DNA of 64,000 nucleotides from Pantoea cypripedii (GTDB taxonomy: Bacteria; Pseudomonadota; Gammaproteobacteria; Enterobacterales; Enterobacteriaceae), in NCBI RefSeq assembly GCF_002095535.1, contig NZ_MLJI01000001.1:3576801-3640800 (forward strand), in the 5' to 3' direction. Shown here in pieces: positions 18,051 to 25,844 of the stretch (the stretch's first letter is position 1; the number at the start of each line of letters is the position of its first letter). The notes below the pieces were generated by a model. It had not been told where the DNA came from, made no database searches, and worked only from the letters and a program-made list of their open reading frames with translations. Position numbers and translations under genes: made by a program.

Positions 18051-19115
18051 ATGCAGCTGACAATGCGTTGGTTTGGTCCGAAAGAAGATAAGGTTTCGCT
18101 GGAATATATTCGCCAGGTTCCGGGTGTCCGGGGTATCGTCGGCGCGCTGTACGATGTGCCAGTGGGTGAAACCTGGCCGAAGGATAAGATTAAAGCGCTG
18201 GTGGATCAGGCACAGGCTGCCAGTCTGACAGTGGAAGTGATCGAAAGCGTCAATATTCATGACGACATTAAGATCGGCCTGCCAAGCCGCGATGGCTATA
18301 TCGAGAATTATAAGCAAAGCATCCGCAACCTGGCCGAAGTCGGCGTGAAGGTGATTTGCTATAACTTCATGCCGGTGTTCGACTGGATGAAGACCGAGAT
18401 GAACTACGTGCTGCCAGACGGCTCCATCACCATGGCGTTCGAGAAGAAAGGCATCGATAAAAGCCTCGATGACGTGGTGCAGGAGGTGCTGGGCAGCTCT
18501 AACGGTTTTGCCCTGCCGGGTTGGGAACCGGAGCGTCTGGCGAAAGTGCAGGATCTGTTTGCCCAGTACGAAGGGGTGGATGATGCGAAGCTGCGTGAAA
18601 ACCTGGCGTATTTCCTCAAAGCAGTGATCCCGGTATGCGAAGAGGTGGGCGTGAAGATGGCGATTCACCCGGATGATCCGCCGTACTCCATTTTCGGCCT
18701 GCCGCGTGTGGTGAAGAATCGTGACGATCTCGACTGGATCTGTAACGTGGTCGATTCCCCCGCCAACTGCATTACCCTGTGTACCGGGTCGATTGCCGAA
18801 GATCCGCAGAATGATGTGTATGCGATTCTGGCCGAATTCTCACGCCGCAAACGCATTCCGTTCGCCCATGTGCGCAATATCAAAATCATTCAGGACAAAG
18901 ATTTCTACGAGTGTGCCCATCCCACCGAGTACGGCTCACTAGATATGTACCAGGTACTGAAGTCGATGTACGACAACGGTTTTGACGGCTATATCCGTTC
19001 CGATCATGGCCGCTTTATCTGGGGTGAGACCGGTCGTCCGGGCTATGGACTCTATGACCGCGCGCTCGGCACCACCTATCTGCTGGGTCTGTGGGAAGCA
19101 CTGAGTAAACGTTAA
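18051..19115 (+). CDS. uxuA: Mannonate dehydratase UxuA
   Basis: Dehydrates D-mannonate to 2-keto-3-deoxygluconate in hexuronate (glucuronate) breakdown. 354 residues from ATG 18051 (MQLTMRWFG); in-frame ATGs at 18033 and 18036 are possible but lack family match. Motifs: RQVPGVRGIVGALYDVPVGETW, VIESVNIHDDIKIG, CYNFMPVFDW, MAIHPDDPPYSIFGLPRVV, CTGSIAEDPQND, HVRNIK, SDHGR. The His, Cys, His and Asp metal-site residues of the family are visible in these. Length fits the shorter (about 350-360) UxuA form rather than E. coli's 394. No other hexuronate genes adjoin, so it is an isolated copy. Confidence 0.92.
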   Translation: MQLTMRWFGPKEDKVSLEYIRQVPGVRGIVGALYDVPVGETWPKDKIKALVDQAQAASLTVEVIESVNIHDDIKIGLPSRDGYIENYKQSIRNLAEVGVKVICYNFMPVFDWMKTEMNYVLPDGSITMAFEKKGIDKSLDDVVQEVLGSSNGFALPGWEPERLAKVQDLFAQYEGVDDAKLRENLAYFLKAVIPVCEEVGVKMAIHPDDPPYSIFGLPRVVKNRDDLDWICNVVDSPANCITLCTGSIAEDPQNDVYAILAEFSRRKRIPFAHVRNIKIIQDKDFYECAHPTEYGSLDMYQVLKSMYDNGFDGYIRSDHGRFIWGETGRPGYGLYDRALGTTYLLGLWEALSKR

Positions 19116-19133
19116 GATTTTCGCCCCCCATAT

Positions 19134-19194
19134 GCGCGATAAATCGCGCCGCTACGAATATGTGCAGATTCAGTAGCGGCGCGATTTATCGCGC
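19134..19194. repeat. REPIN-like doublet of inverted palindromic units
   Basis: Left unit GCGCGATAAATCGCGCC...GCTAC (19134-19155), spacer with TGTGCAGATTC, and right unit GTAGCGGCGCGATTTATCGC (19173-19194). Same layout and similar spacer as at 8540-8600. It can fold into one long hairpin after uxuA. Confidence 0.82.
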
Positions 19195-19366
19195 GTCTTT
19201 GCCTTTACCTCCCCGCAAACCTAATGATTTATCTGGCATTACTTATGCCTTTTCCTTGATTGCCAACCTCGCGCAGAGGATGAAAAATCCGCTCAGAACG
19301 CCCGCCACCACAATAAAAACCGGCGGTGCGCAATGACGTCTCATCCATCTTATTCGGGGAAATTGC

Positions 19367-20425
19367 ATGAAATCTTTGGCCGTACCCTTTTTGACGCTGA
19401 GCCTGCTCAGCTCTGCCGTCAGCGCCGCGCAGGCACCGCTTCCCGCACCACTGGCGCATCATCAGGGACCGATTCGGGTGGCGGTGATTCGCAACCTCGG
19501 TTCGGACGATAACACCACCCAGTTTGTCGCCGGAGCCATTCAGCAGGGCAAAAAGCTGGGCTTTAAAGTCAGCACCTTTTTGAGCCAGGGTGACGATGCG
19601 CGTTTCCAGGATTTCGTGAACCAGGCCATTAGTCAGAAATATGACGGCATTATCCTGTCACAGGGCCGTGCGCCCTACTCCACCGATTTGGTCAAACGTA
19701 TTCACGCCAGCGGCATCGCGCTGTCGGTGTTCGATACCGCAGTGGATAACGTGCCCGCAGGCGTCACAGTCACGCAGCAGGATGATGCTTCGCTGACGGA
19801 GCAATCGCTGCAACCGTTGATCAAAGATTTCAACGGCAAAGCCAATATCATCAAATTGTGGGTCGCGGGTTTCCCGCCGATGGAACGCCGTCAGGCAGCC
19901 TGGGAGCAGATCCAGAAGGCCAATCCGGGGATTCATGAACTGGAGTCGGTGGGAGCCGTTTCTGCCGATGTGCAGGGCGATACCGCCAACAAAGTCGGCG
20001 CACTGCTGGCGAAATATCCAAAGGGGAAAATCGACGCTATCTGGGGCACCTGGGATGCGTTTAGCCAGGGCGCGTACAAGGCATTGCAGGAGAATGGCCG
20101 CACCGAAATCAAACTCTACAGCATCGACATCTCCAACGGCGATTTGCAGCTGATGCGCGAAAAAAACAGCCCGTGGAAGGTTAGCGTGGCGGTCGATCCG
20201 AAGCTGATTGGTGCCATCAATATGCGCCTGATTGCCCTGAAGCTGGCGGGAGAAACCACCCCGGCCAGTTACGACTTTAAAGCCGCCGTCATTCCACAGG
20301 CACTGGTGACCGGTCAACCCGGAGCCGCCAACGTTGCCGCACTGCAAAAGGTGATTCCCGGCTGGGGTCAGAGCAATGATTTCGTCGCGCCGTGGTTCGC
20401 CACTCTTGCCGCTAACGCGCAGTGA
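19367..20425 (+). CDS. Periplasmic sugar-binding-type (type 1) substrate-binding protein
   Basis: 352 residues. Signal peptide at 1-21 (MKSLAVPFLTLSLLSSAVSAA), then a periplasmic-binding type 1 fold: RVAVIRNLGSDDNTTQFVAGAIQQGKKLGF, FVNQAISQKYDGIILSQGR, HASGIALSVFDTAV, WGTWDAFSQGAYKALQENGR, SIDISNGDLQLM. This is the RbsB/TorT-like class that serves ABC sugar importers or periplasmic sensors. No permease or ATPase gene is near, so it either works with a distant transporter or acts as a sensor. It is followed directly by the LVIVD-repeat gene, whose start it nearly overlaps. Confidence 0.85.
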   Translation: MKSLAVPFLTLSLLSSAVSAAQAPLPAPLAHHQGPIRVAVIRNLGSDDNTTQFVAGAIQQGKKLGFKVSTFLSQGDDARFQDFVNQAISQKYDGIILSQGRAPYSTDLVKRIHASGIALSVFDTAVDNVPAGVTVTQQDDASLTEQSLQPLIKDFNGKANIIKLWVAGFPPMERRQAAWEQIQKANPGIHELESVGAVSADVQGDTANKVGALLAKYPKGKIDAIWGTWDAFSQGAYKALQENGRTEIKLYSIDISNGDLQLMREKNSPWKVSVAVDPKLIGAINMRLIALKLAGETTPASYDFKAAVIPQALVTGQPGAANVAALQKVIPGWGQSNDFVAPWFATLAANAQ

Positions 20426-20433
20426 GGCCGAAC

Positions 20434-21678
20434 ATGACTTCCTCGCTCCCCACCCCGGAATACAGCCGCAATATGCGGCTGATTGGTCACAACGACCAGG
20501 GCGGCCGCCCGGACGGCGTTCAGGTGATGGTGCATCGCGGCTTTGCTTATGTCGGCCATATGGTCTCACAAGGCTTTAGCGTGATTGACGTACGCGATGC
20601 GCGTCAGCCTAAAACCGTGAATTTTGTCGCGGCACCGCCCGGTACCTGGAACGTGCATTTGCAGGTGCACGACGATTTACTGCTGGTGATCAACGCCCGC
20701 GATCTGTTTGCCGATGCTCGCTTCGCCGATGAAAAAGTCTATTACACCCGCGCAGTGGGCCAGACCACGGCAGATATTCAGGAAAAAAGCTGGCAATCCG
20801 GGCTGCGGATTTTTGATATCTCTTCCCCGGCGCAACCGCGTGAAATCGCCTTTCTCGCGCTCGACGGTATCGGGATTCACCGTATCTGGTATGTCGGCGG
20901 ACGCTGGGCTTATGTCTCTGCGTTGATTGAAGGGTTCAGCGATTACATTTTGCTGACCATCGATTTAGCCGATCCACAACGCCCTGCGGTGGCCGGACGC
21001 TGGTGGTTACCGGGGATGCACACCGCCGGGGGCGAGACACCAGACTGGCCGGAAGGTAAACGTTATGCCTTGCATCACGCCATTATCAGCGGTGATACCG
21101 CCTATGGCTGCTGGCGCGACGGCGGATTAACGTTGCTGGATGTCAGCGATCGCACGGCACCGCAGTTAATCAGCCATCGCAACTGGAGTCCGCCGTTTGG
21201 CGGTGGCACCCATACCGCATTGCCGCTACCAACACGCAATCTGCTGGTGGTGCTGGACGAAGCGGTGCTGGATAACCAGCAGGATGGCGAGAAGCTGATT
21301 TGGCTGTTTGATATTCGCGAACCCGCCAACCCGGTGAGCATCGCTACCTTTCCCCAGCCGGATGAGCGCGATTACGTGGCAAAGGGTGCCCATTTTGGCC
21401 CGCATAATCTGCATGAAAATCGGCCCGGTAGCTTTGTCAGCGACACGCTGATTTTCGCCACTTATCAAAATGCTGGCGTGCGCGCCTATGACATCTCCAA
21501 TCCTTATCAGCCGAAAGAGACCGGTGCGCTGGTGCCTGCGGCTCCGGCACGCATGATGGATACCCGGCCGGATCGTCCGCAGGTGATTCAGAGCTGTGAT
21601 GTGTTTGTCGATGCCGGAGGGATTATCTACAGCACCGATTACAACGGTGGACTGTCGATTATTGAATATCTGGGGTGA
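20434..21678 (+). CDS. LVIVD-repeat beta-propeller protein
   Basis: 414 residues from ATG 20434, preceded by GAGG at 6 bases; a GTG at 20422 overlapping the upstream stop is the alternative. It carries repeated blades of the LVIVD type: GFSVIDVRDARQPKTV, GLRIFDISSPAQPREI, ILLTIDLADPQRPAV, GLTLLDVSDRTAPQLI, IWLFDIREPANPVSI, GVRAYDISNPYQPKET, GGLSIIEYLG. These form a six- or seven-bladed propeller. No signal peptide is evident, which is odd for this family and for its secreted partner. The biochemical role is unknown; pairing with a periplasmic-binding protein suggests a shared ligand. Confidence 0.82.
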   Translation: MTSSLPTPEYSRNMRLIGHNDQGGRPDGVQVMVHRGFAYVGHMVSQGFSVIDVRDARQPKTVNFVAAPPGTWNVHLQVHDDLLLVINARDLFADARFADEKVYYTRAVGQTTADIQEKSWQSGLRIFDISSPAQPREIAFLALDGIGIHRIWYVGGRWAYVSALIEGFSDYILLTIDLADPQRPAVAGRWWLPGMHTAGGETPDWPEGKRYALHHAIISGDTAYGCWRDGGLTLLDVSDRTAPQLISHRNWSPPFGGGTHTALPLPTRNLLVVLDEAVLDNQQDGEKLIWLFDIREPANPVSIATFPQPDERDYVAKGAHFGPHNLHENRPGSFVSDTLIFATYQNAGVRAYDISNPYQPKETGALVPAAPARMMDTRPDRPQVIQSCDVFVDAGGIIYSTDYNGGLSIIEYLG

Positions 21679-21680
21679 TA

Positions 21681-21710
21681 AACCGCGCCGAACAAACGGC
21701 GCGGTTTTTC
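21681..21710. terminator. Bidirectional terminator
   Basis: AACCGCGCCG (21681-21690) and CGGCGCGGTT (21697-21706) form a 10-bp stem with a 6-base loop, followed by TTT on the plus strand. It separates the convergent LVIVD gene and ABC importer operon. Confidence 0.88.
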
Positions 21711-21714
21711 CGGG

Positions 21715-22407
21715 TTAGCTGCGTATCCGCAACTTCGCCTCGATGATATCGGCGATCTTGGTGACCAGATAGGCAATCACCATGTAGAACACCACCGCAA
21801 TCAGGAAGGCTTCCAGATAGTAGAAGTTCAGCGCAGCAGTGAGCTGTGCCTGAGCGAAGATATCCACCACTTCGATAGCAAAGGCCAGCGACAGCGCTTT
21901 CATGATCACCATAAAGGCGTTCGCCAGATCCGGGATTGCCGCCACGATAATTTGTGGGAACATCACCCGACGGAAGAGCTGGCCGCCGGTATAACCCAGC
22001 GACTGCGCCGCATCCGATTGCCCGCTATCAAACGAGTTCAGTGCCCCTTTCCACACTTCAGCCTGGAACGCCGCCACGCAGGCACTCAGAGCCACGATGA
22101 TGATCACCCAGTTCGGCAGCGAGTGGGCATTCACTTCAACGCCAAACAGCGTGGCAATGAAATGCAGCGCCGGTGGCAGGCCGTAATAAGCCAGGAAAAT
22201 CACCACCACCATCGGCACGCCTTTGAAAGCGATTTTGTATGCCAGCACCAGTTGGCGCAGCACCGGCAGGCGCTTATGTTCCACAAAAGCAAACAAGCCG
22301 CCAAGCAGCGTGGAACAGATAAAAACGGTGATGGCCATCGCCAGCGTAACCGGCACCGCATCCAGAATGCTCCAGAAGTCCGGCAGCAAAACCTCAATAT
22401 CAAACAT
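21715..22407 (-). CDS. Polar amino-acid-type ABC transporter permease (second)
   Basis: 230 residues with about five membrane helices and the HisM/GlnP-type permease motif (ACVAAFQAEVWKGALNSFDSGQSDAAQSLGYTGGQLFRRVMFPQ, the EAA loop, about 108-150). It forms the transmembrane channel with the permease encoded just upstream (19 bp gap). Last gene of the operon, ending at the shared terminator. Substrate not defined; the family takes up amino acids or related compounds such as cystine or opines. Confidence 0.9.
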   Translation of the reverse strand: MFDIEVLLPDFWSILDAVPVTLAMAITVFICSTLLGGLFAFVEHKRLPVLRQLVLAYKIAFKGVPMVVVIFLAYYGLPPALHFIATLFGVEVNAHSLPNWVIIIVALSACVAAFQAEVWKGALNSFDSGQSDAAQSLGYTGGQLFRRVMFPQIIVAAIPDLANAFMVIMKALSLAFAIEVVDIFAQAQLTAALNFYYLEAFLIAVVFYMVIAYLVTKIADIIEAKLRIRS

Positions 22408-22426
22408 AATCGGTGTTCTCTCTCTG

Positions 22427-23134
22427 TCAGACGCTGGCGGTGAACTTCACCGGGCTGGCCGCCGTTTTCGAGTTGTATTTGGCATGACGTTGCTCGAAGA
22501 AACGGACGATCAGCCAGGCACCCAGGCAGAGCAGTGAATAAAGCACCGCCAGCACCAGATAAGTGCCGAACTGATACTGGTTGTAATCACGCTCCATGAT
22601 CAGATGCGCGGTTGCCATCACATCGGCCGCGCCGATATACATCACCAGCGCCACGTTGTGGATCAGGTAGATGATGGCATTGCCGTAGCCGGGTAGCCCG
22701 ATATGCAGCGCCTGCGGTCCGACGATGCGCCACATTTTCTGCCGGAAGCTGTAGCCCATGCTGTCAGCGGCATCATGCTGGCCGCGCTCCACGGCCAGAA
22801 ATGCCGGACGCATCACTTCGGAGAGATAGCCGCCGTGGTAGAGGCTCAGGCCCACCATCGACGCCACCGTGGCCGACATAAAATCGCCCACGCCGAACGA
22901 TTCCAGCACCAGCGGCAGGCCATAAAATGCCACAAACAATTGCAGCACTACCGGAACACTGCGCGCGTAGGAGACGTAGAGATCAGCCAGCTGGCTTACC
23001 ACCGCGATACGACGCACACGGAAGGTCGTCGCGATCAGTGCCAGCACAAAGCCGACAATAATCGCGACCAACATAATGGCGAGCGTTAACGGCAAAGCCG
23101 ACAGCAGCTCGGGAATCATGGTCGAAAGATTCAC
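22427..23134 (-). CDS. Polar amino-acid-type ABC transporter permease (first)
   Basis: 235 residues, five or so helices, with the N-terminal LPLTLAIMLVAIIVGFVLALIAT and the EAA loop (GLSLYHGGYLSEVMRPAFLAVERGQHDAADSMGYSFRQKMWRIVGPQ, about 93-140). Pairs with the neighbouring permease. It lies 56 bp after the binding-protein gene. Confidence 0.9.
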   Translation of the reverse strand: MNLSTMIPELLSALPLTLAIMLVAIIVGFVLALIATTFRVRRIAVVSQLADLYVSYARSVPVVLQLFVAFYGLPLVLESFGVGDFMSATVASMVGLSLYHGGYLSEVMRPAFLAVERGQHDAADSMGYSFRQKMWRIVGPQALHIGLPGYGNAIIYLIHNVALVMYIGAADVMATAHLIMERDYNQYQFGTYLVLAVLYSLLCLGAWLIVRFFEQRHAKYNSKTAASPVKFTASV

Positions 23135-23190
23135 TGTGAAACACTCCTGAAAAAAATGTCAGCTTTGCACCAGGGTTTCAGGTGAACCGG

Positions 23191-24009
23191 TTATTTCATG
23201 TACTTGACGATATCTTCGCCGAACCACTTCTGTGACAACTTATCGAGCGTGCCGTCCGCTTTCAGCTCTTTCAGCGCCTCGTTCACATCGTCATTCAGCT
23301 TTTTGTTCTCGTCAGAGCGGTGAATCAGGACGTAGGTGTTGTTAATAGAAACCGGCTCACTGGCTTTGATCGCCAGCTTCTGGTTGTCGATAACGGTTTG
23401 TTCACCAAGGTTGGAAGGCAGGATCAGTGCATCATATTTGCCGTTCTGTACTTCTTTCAGGCGGTCCGGATAAGGGACACCGGCGCTGGAGGCTTTGATG
23501 TCAATCTTGTCGCTCGGGTTTTCCTGCTGCCACTGCATAACAAACTTGTAGACGCCACCACCGGCAGTGACCGGAACAATATTCTTACCCACCAGATCCT
23601 TCATACCGTTGATATTGCTGTCTTTACGGCTGTAGATCTTCATCAGGCTGGCACCGATCGGATTATCGGGGATCAGGAACTGTTTGCTGCGCGCCGGAGC
23701 CTTGTAGTAGCCGCCGGTCGCCATATCATATTTGCCGGTTGCCAGGCCGGTTTCCTGGGCGATATCCGCCGCACCTTCCATAACAAATTTGTACTGCGGC
23801 AGTTTCGCGTTGATGGCTTTCAGCACATCCGGCTCATAACCCTGCGGTTCAACGCCGATAGCGCCCCACGACAGCGGTTTGGATTCTGCTGCGGTGGCGA
23901 TTTTGATGGTGCGCACCGATTCCGCATAGCTGGTGGCAGCACTGAGTAACGCGATGGTCATGATACCCGGCATTGCCAGGCGACGTAATGTTGTTTTGAT
24001 TGCAGGCAT
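23191..24009 (-). CDS. ABC transporter substrate-binding protein (SBP family 3)
   Basis: 272 residues. Signal peptide about 1-29 (RRLAMPGIMTIALLSAATSYAE). The mature protein has the family-3 layout: IKIATAAESKPLSW, GYEPDVLKAINAKL, KYDMATGGYYKAPARSKQFLIP, LVGKNIVPVTAGGGVY, GKYDALILPSNLGEQTVI, ALKELKADGTLDKLSQKWFGEDI. It should deliver an amino-acid-like or small organic solute to the adjacent permeases. The Arg/Asp pair that binds alpha-amino and carboxyl groups is not obvious, so the ligand may not be a standard amino acid. Confidence 0.88.
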   Translation of the reverse strand: MPAIKTTLRRLAMPGIMTIALLSAATSYAESVRTIKIATAAESKPLSWGAIGVEPQGYEPDVLKAINAKLPQYKFVMEGAADIAQETGLATGKYDMATGGYYKAPARSKQFLIPDNPIGASLMKIYSRKDSNINGMKDLVGKNIVPVTAGGGVYKFVMQWQQENPSDKIDIKASSAGVPYPDRLKEVQNGKYDALILPSNLGEQTVIDNQKLAIKASEPVSINNTYVLIHRSDENKKLNDDVNEALKELKADGTLDKLSQKWFGEDIVKYMK

Positions 24010-24029
24010 GTCTTTGATTCCTGTAATTA

Positions 24030-24767
24030 TTAGAGTACGTGTTCTGAATTGAGGAACTGTGCAAGGCGTGGCAGGCTCGGGTTATCAAAAATCTCTGTCG
24101 GGCTACCCTGTGCCGCGACAACACCCTGATCCATAAACACAATGCGGTTGGAGATACTTTTGGCAAACTGCATTTCATGCGTCACCAGCAGCGATGTAAT
24201 GCCGGAAGACGTCACGTCTTTAATCACCTTCAGCACTTCTCCCACCAGCTCAGGATCGAGCGAGGAAGTGGGTTCATCGAACAACATCACATCCGGGCGC
24301 AGCGCCAGCGCACGCGCAATACCGGTACGTTGCAGCTGACCACCGGAAAGCTGAGAGGGATAGTGATCCTGTTTGCCACCCAGCCCAACCCGATCCAGCT
24401 CCTGCACAGCGATGGCGCGCGCTTCCTGCTTCGATTTACGCTGCACGGCGATCAGCGGGTCCATTACGTTTTCAATCACCGTCATGTTTTTGAACACGTT
24501 GAACTGCTGGAAAACCATCGCGGTACGCAGACGAATGGCCTGAATCGCGGCTTTGTCCGGCGACTGATAATCCATCGCAATCTGGTCAAAGGTGATGCTG
24601 CCTGACGTCGGTTTTGCCAGGTAGTTAATGCAGCGCAGCAGCGTGGTTTTACCGGTGCCACTTGGGCCGATAATCGATACCACGTCACCACGCTTTACCG
24701 AGAGATCGACCCCTTTCAGAATCGGCGTGCTCCCGTAAGACAGCTTAATATCTTTGAGTTCAAGCAT
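24030..24767 (-). CDS. Amino-acid-type ABC transporter ATP-binding protein
   Basis: 245 residues, complete ATPase: Walker A GPSGTGKTT (about 34-42), Q-loop VFQQFNVF, signature LSGGQLQR, Walker B VMLFDEPTSSLD, switch His in VTHEM. It powers uptake by the two permeases encoded downstream. 20 bp separate it from the binding-protein gene and 31 bp from the CMD protein upstream. Confidence 0.93.
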   Translation of the reverse strand: MLELKDIKLSYGSTPILKGVDLSVKRGDVVSIIGPSGTGKTTLLRCINYLAKPTSGSITFDQIAMDYQSPDKAAIQAIRLRTAMVFQQFNVFKNMTVIENVMDPLIAVQRKSKQEARAIAVQELDRVGLGGKQDHYPSQLSGGQLQRTGIARALALRPDVMLFDEPTSSLDPELVGEVLKVIKDVTSSGITSLLVTHEMQFAKSISNRIVFMDQGVVAAQGSPTEIFDNPSLPRLAQFLNSEHVL

Positions 24768-24798
24768 TTGTATTCATGTCCTTGCGGGTGAAAGACGG

Positions 24799-25365
24799 TT
24801 ATTTCTCAATGCTGGCGTGGCCGAGCACATGCATCAAACGGTTGGCCCAGCCAAAGATGGCGATGGCGTGGATCAGGTCGATAATTTCGTGGTCGTCCAT
24901 CCCCTGTTCACGCAGCGCAGCCACATCTTCTGGCGTCGCTTCTGATGGCGTGACCGACAAACGACGGGCAAAACGATAGATAGCCGCATCACGCGGGCCG
25001 AGGGTGTCAGCTTTGTCGAAATACAGCGCGCTGACCAGCGCATCGCTTTTGGTCAGCTGCGCATGGCGACGGGCATGGACCACGGCGCAATATTTGCAGC
25101 CGTTTACAATGGAAGCGCCTAACGCGCCCAGTTCACGATCGGCCCGATCCAGCCCGCCATCGACATACATAATGGCGTTAAACAGGACGGTCCGCGCGGT
25201 GTAACTCTCCGGGTCGTGCGCCAGGGTGCGCACATAATCGGAGATCTTCTTATTCGAAGGCGTCACCTTCATCGCGTCGAGCTGCTCCGGCGTGGCCTCA
25301 GCGACATCAACCGGCGTGATATAAGGATGCCAGTGCAACGGTTTGAGGCTGACTAACGGAATCAT
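24799..25365 (-). CDS. AhpD/CMD-family peroxidase-related protein
   Basis: 188 residues. Carboxymuconolactone decarboxylase/AhpD fold with the redox motif NGCKYCAVVHARRH (about 88-101), in which Cys-x-x-Cys and the following His are the catalytic set of AhpD-type peroxidases. It resembles what I recall as the Avi_7169-type peroxidase-related family, which co-occurs with a second CMD protein and an ABC importer; that recollection was not checked. Its ATG overlaps the upstream stop (ATGA), so the two are coupled. It may quench peroxide or process the monooxygenase product. Confidence 0.85.
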   Translation of the reverse strand: MIPLVSLKPLHWHPYITPVDVAEATPEQLDAMKVTPSNKKISDYVRTLAHDPESYTARTVLFNAIMYVDGGLDRADRELGALGASIVNGCKYCAVVHARRHAQLTKSDALVSALYFDKADTLGPRDAAIYRFARRLSVTPSEATPEDVAALREQGMDDHEIIDLIHAIAIFGWANRLMHVLGHASIEK

Positions 25366-25844
25366 ACGGACCTCATCAAACGTAAGCCGGACACCACACG
25401 CGTCTGGAAATTAACGAAGGCGATCAGTTCAGACAACGCCACAATTTGCGGATTGTTCAGCCCGGCCTGCTCCAGCAGACGGATATGGCTGGCCTCGGCG
25501 GCAAACGGGGTGTTGGTGACCAGGTCAGCGTGGCGGGCGATGGTCGCCAGCGGCTCAGCCAAATCCGTCTCACCGTTTGCCAGCGCCAGCAGCGCAGCCG
25601 AAGGAGACAGCTGTGCCAGTTGGGCGGCGTAGTCAGCCAGCAGATGCGCATCACCGTTCAGTGCGGCCATACGATGTGCCAGCGCCACACGCAGATCGGC
25701 TGCCAGTCCCTGATCCTGCTGTGGCGCCAATACCGACTGGCGGCACTGCTCGGCACCATCAACAAACTCCGGGCGAAAACGGCGGGCACGATACAGTTCA
25801 TCCTCTGGTGTCAGCCCGGCGGACTGATCAATGGCGTCGATCAC
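25362..25844 (-). CDS. CMD domain protein (Avi_7170-like)
   Basis: 160 residues from GTG 25844, which overlaps the monooxygenase TGA (GTGA) and has AGGAGA 7 bases upstream; the longer frame from 25886 lies inside the monooxygenase gene. CMD-like helical fold (LRVALAHRMAALNGDAHLLADYAAQL; LLEQAGLNNPQIVALSELIAFVNFQTRVVSGLRLM) but without the Cys-x-x-Cys pair, so likely a non-redox or structural partner of the CMD protein encoded next. Function unknown. Confidence 0.82.
   Translation of the reverse strand: MIDAIDQSAGLTPEDELYRARRFRPEFVDGAEQCRQSVLAPQQDQGLAADLRVALAHRMAALNGDAHLLADYAAQLAQLSPSAALLALANGETDLAEPLATIARHADLVTNTPFAAEASHIRLLEQAGLNNPQIVALSELIAFVNFQTRVVSGLRLMRSV

Noticed and set aside
19658..20569. 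303-codon minus-strand ORF
   Set aside because: Antisense to the periplasmic-binding and LVIVD genes; no recognisable domains.
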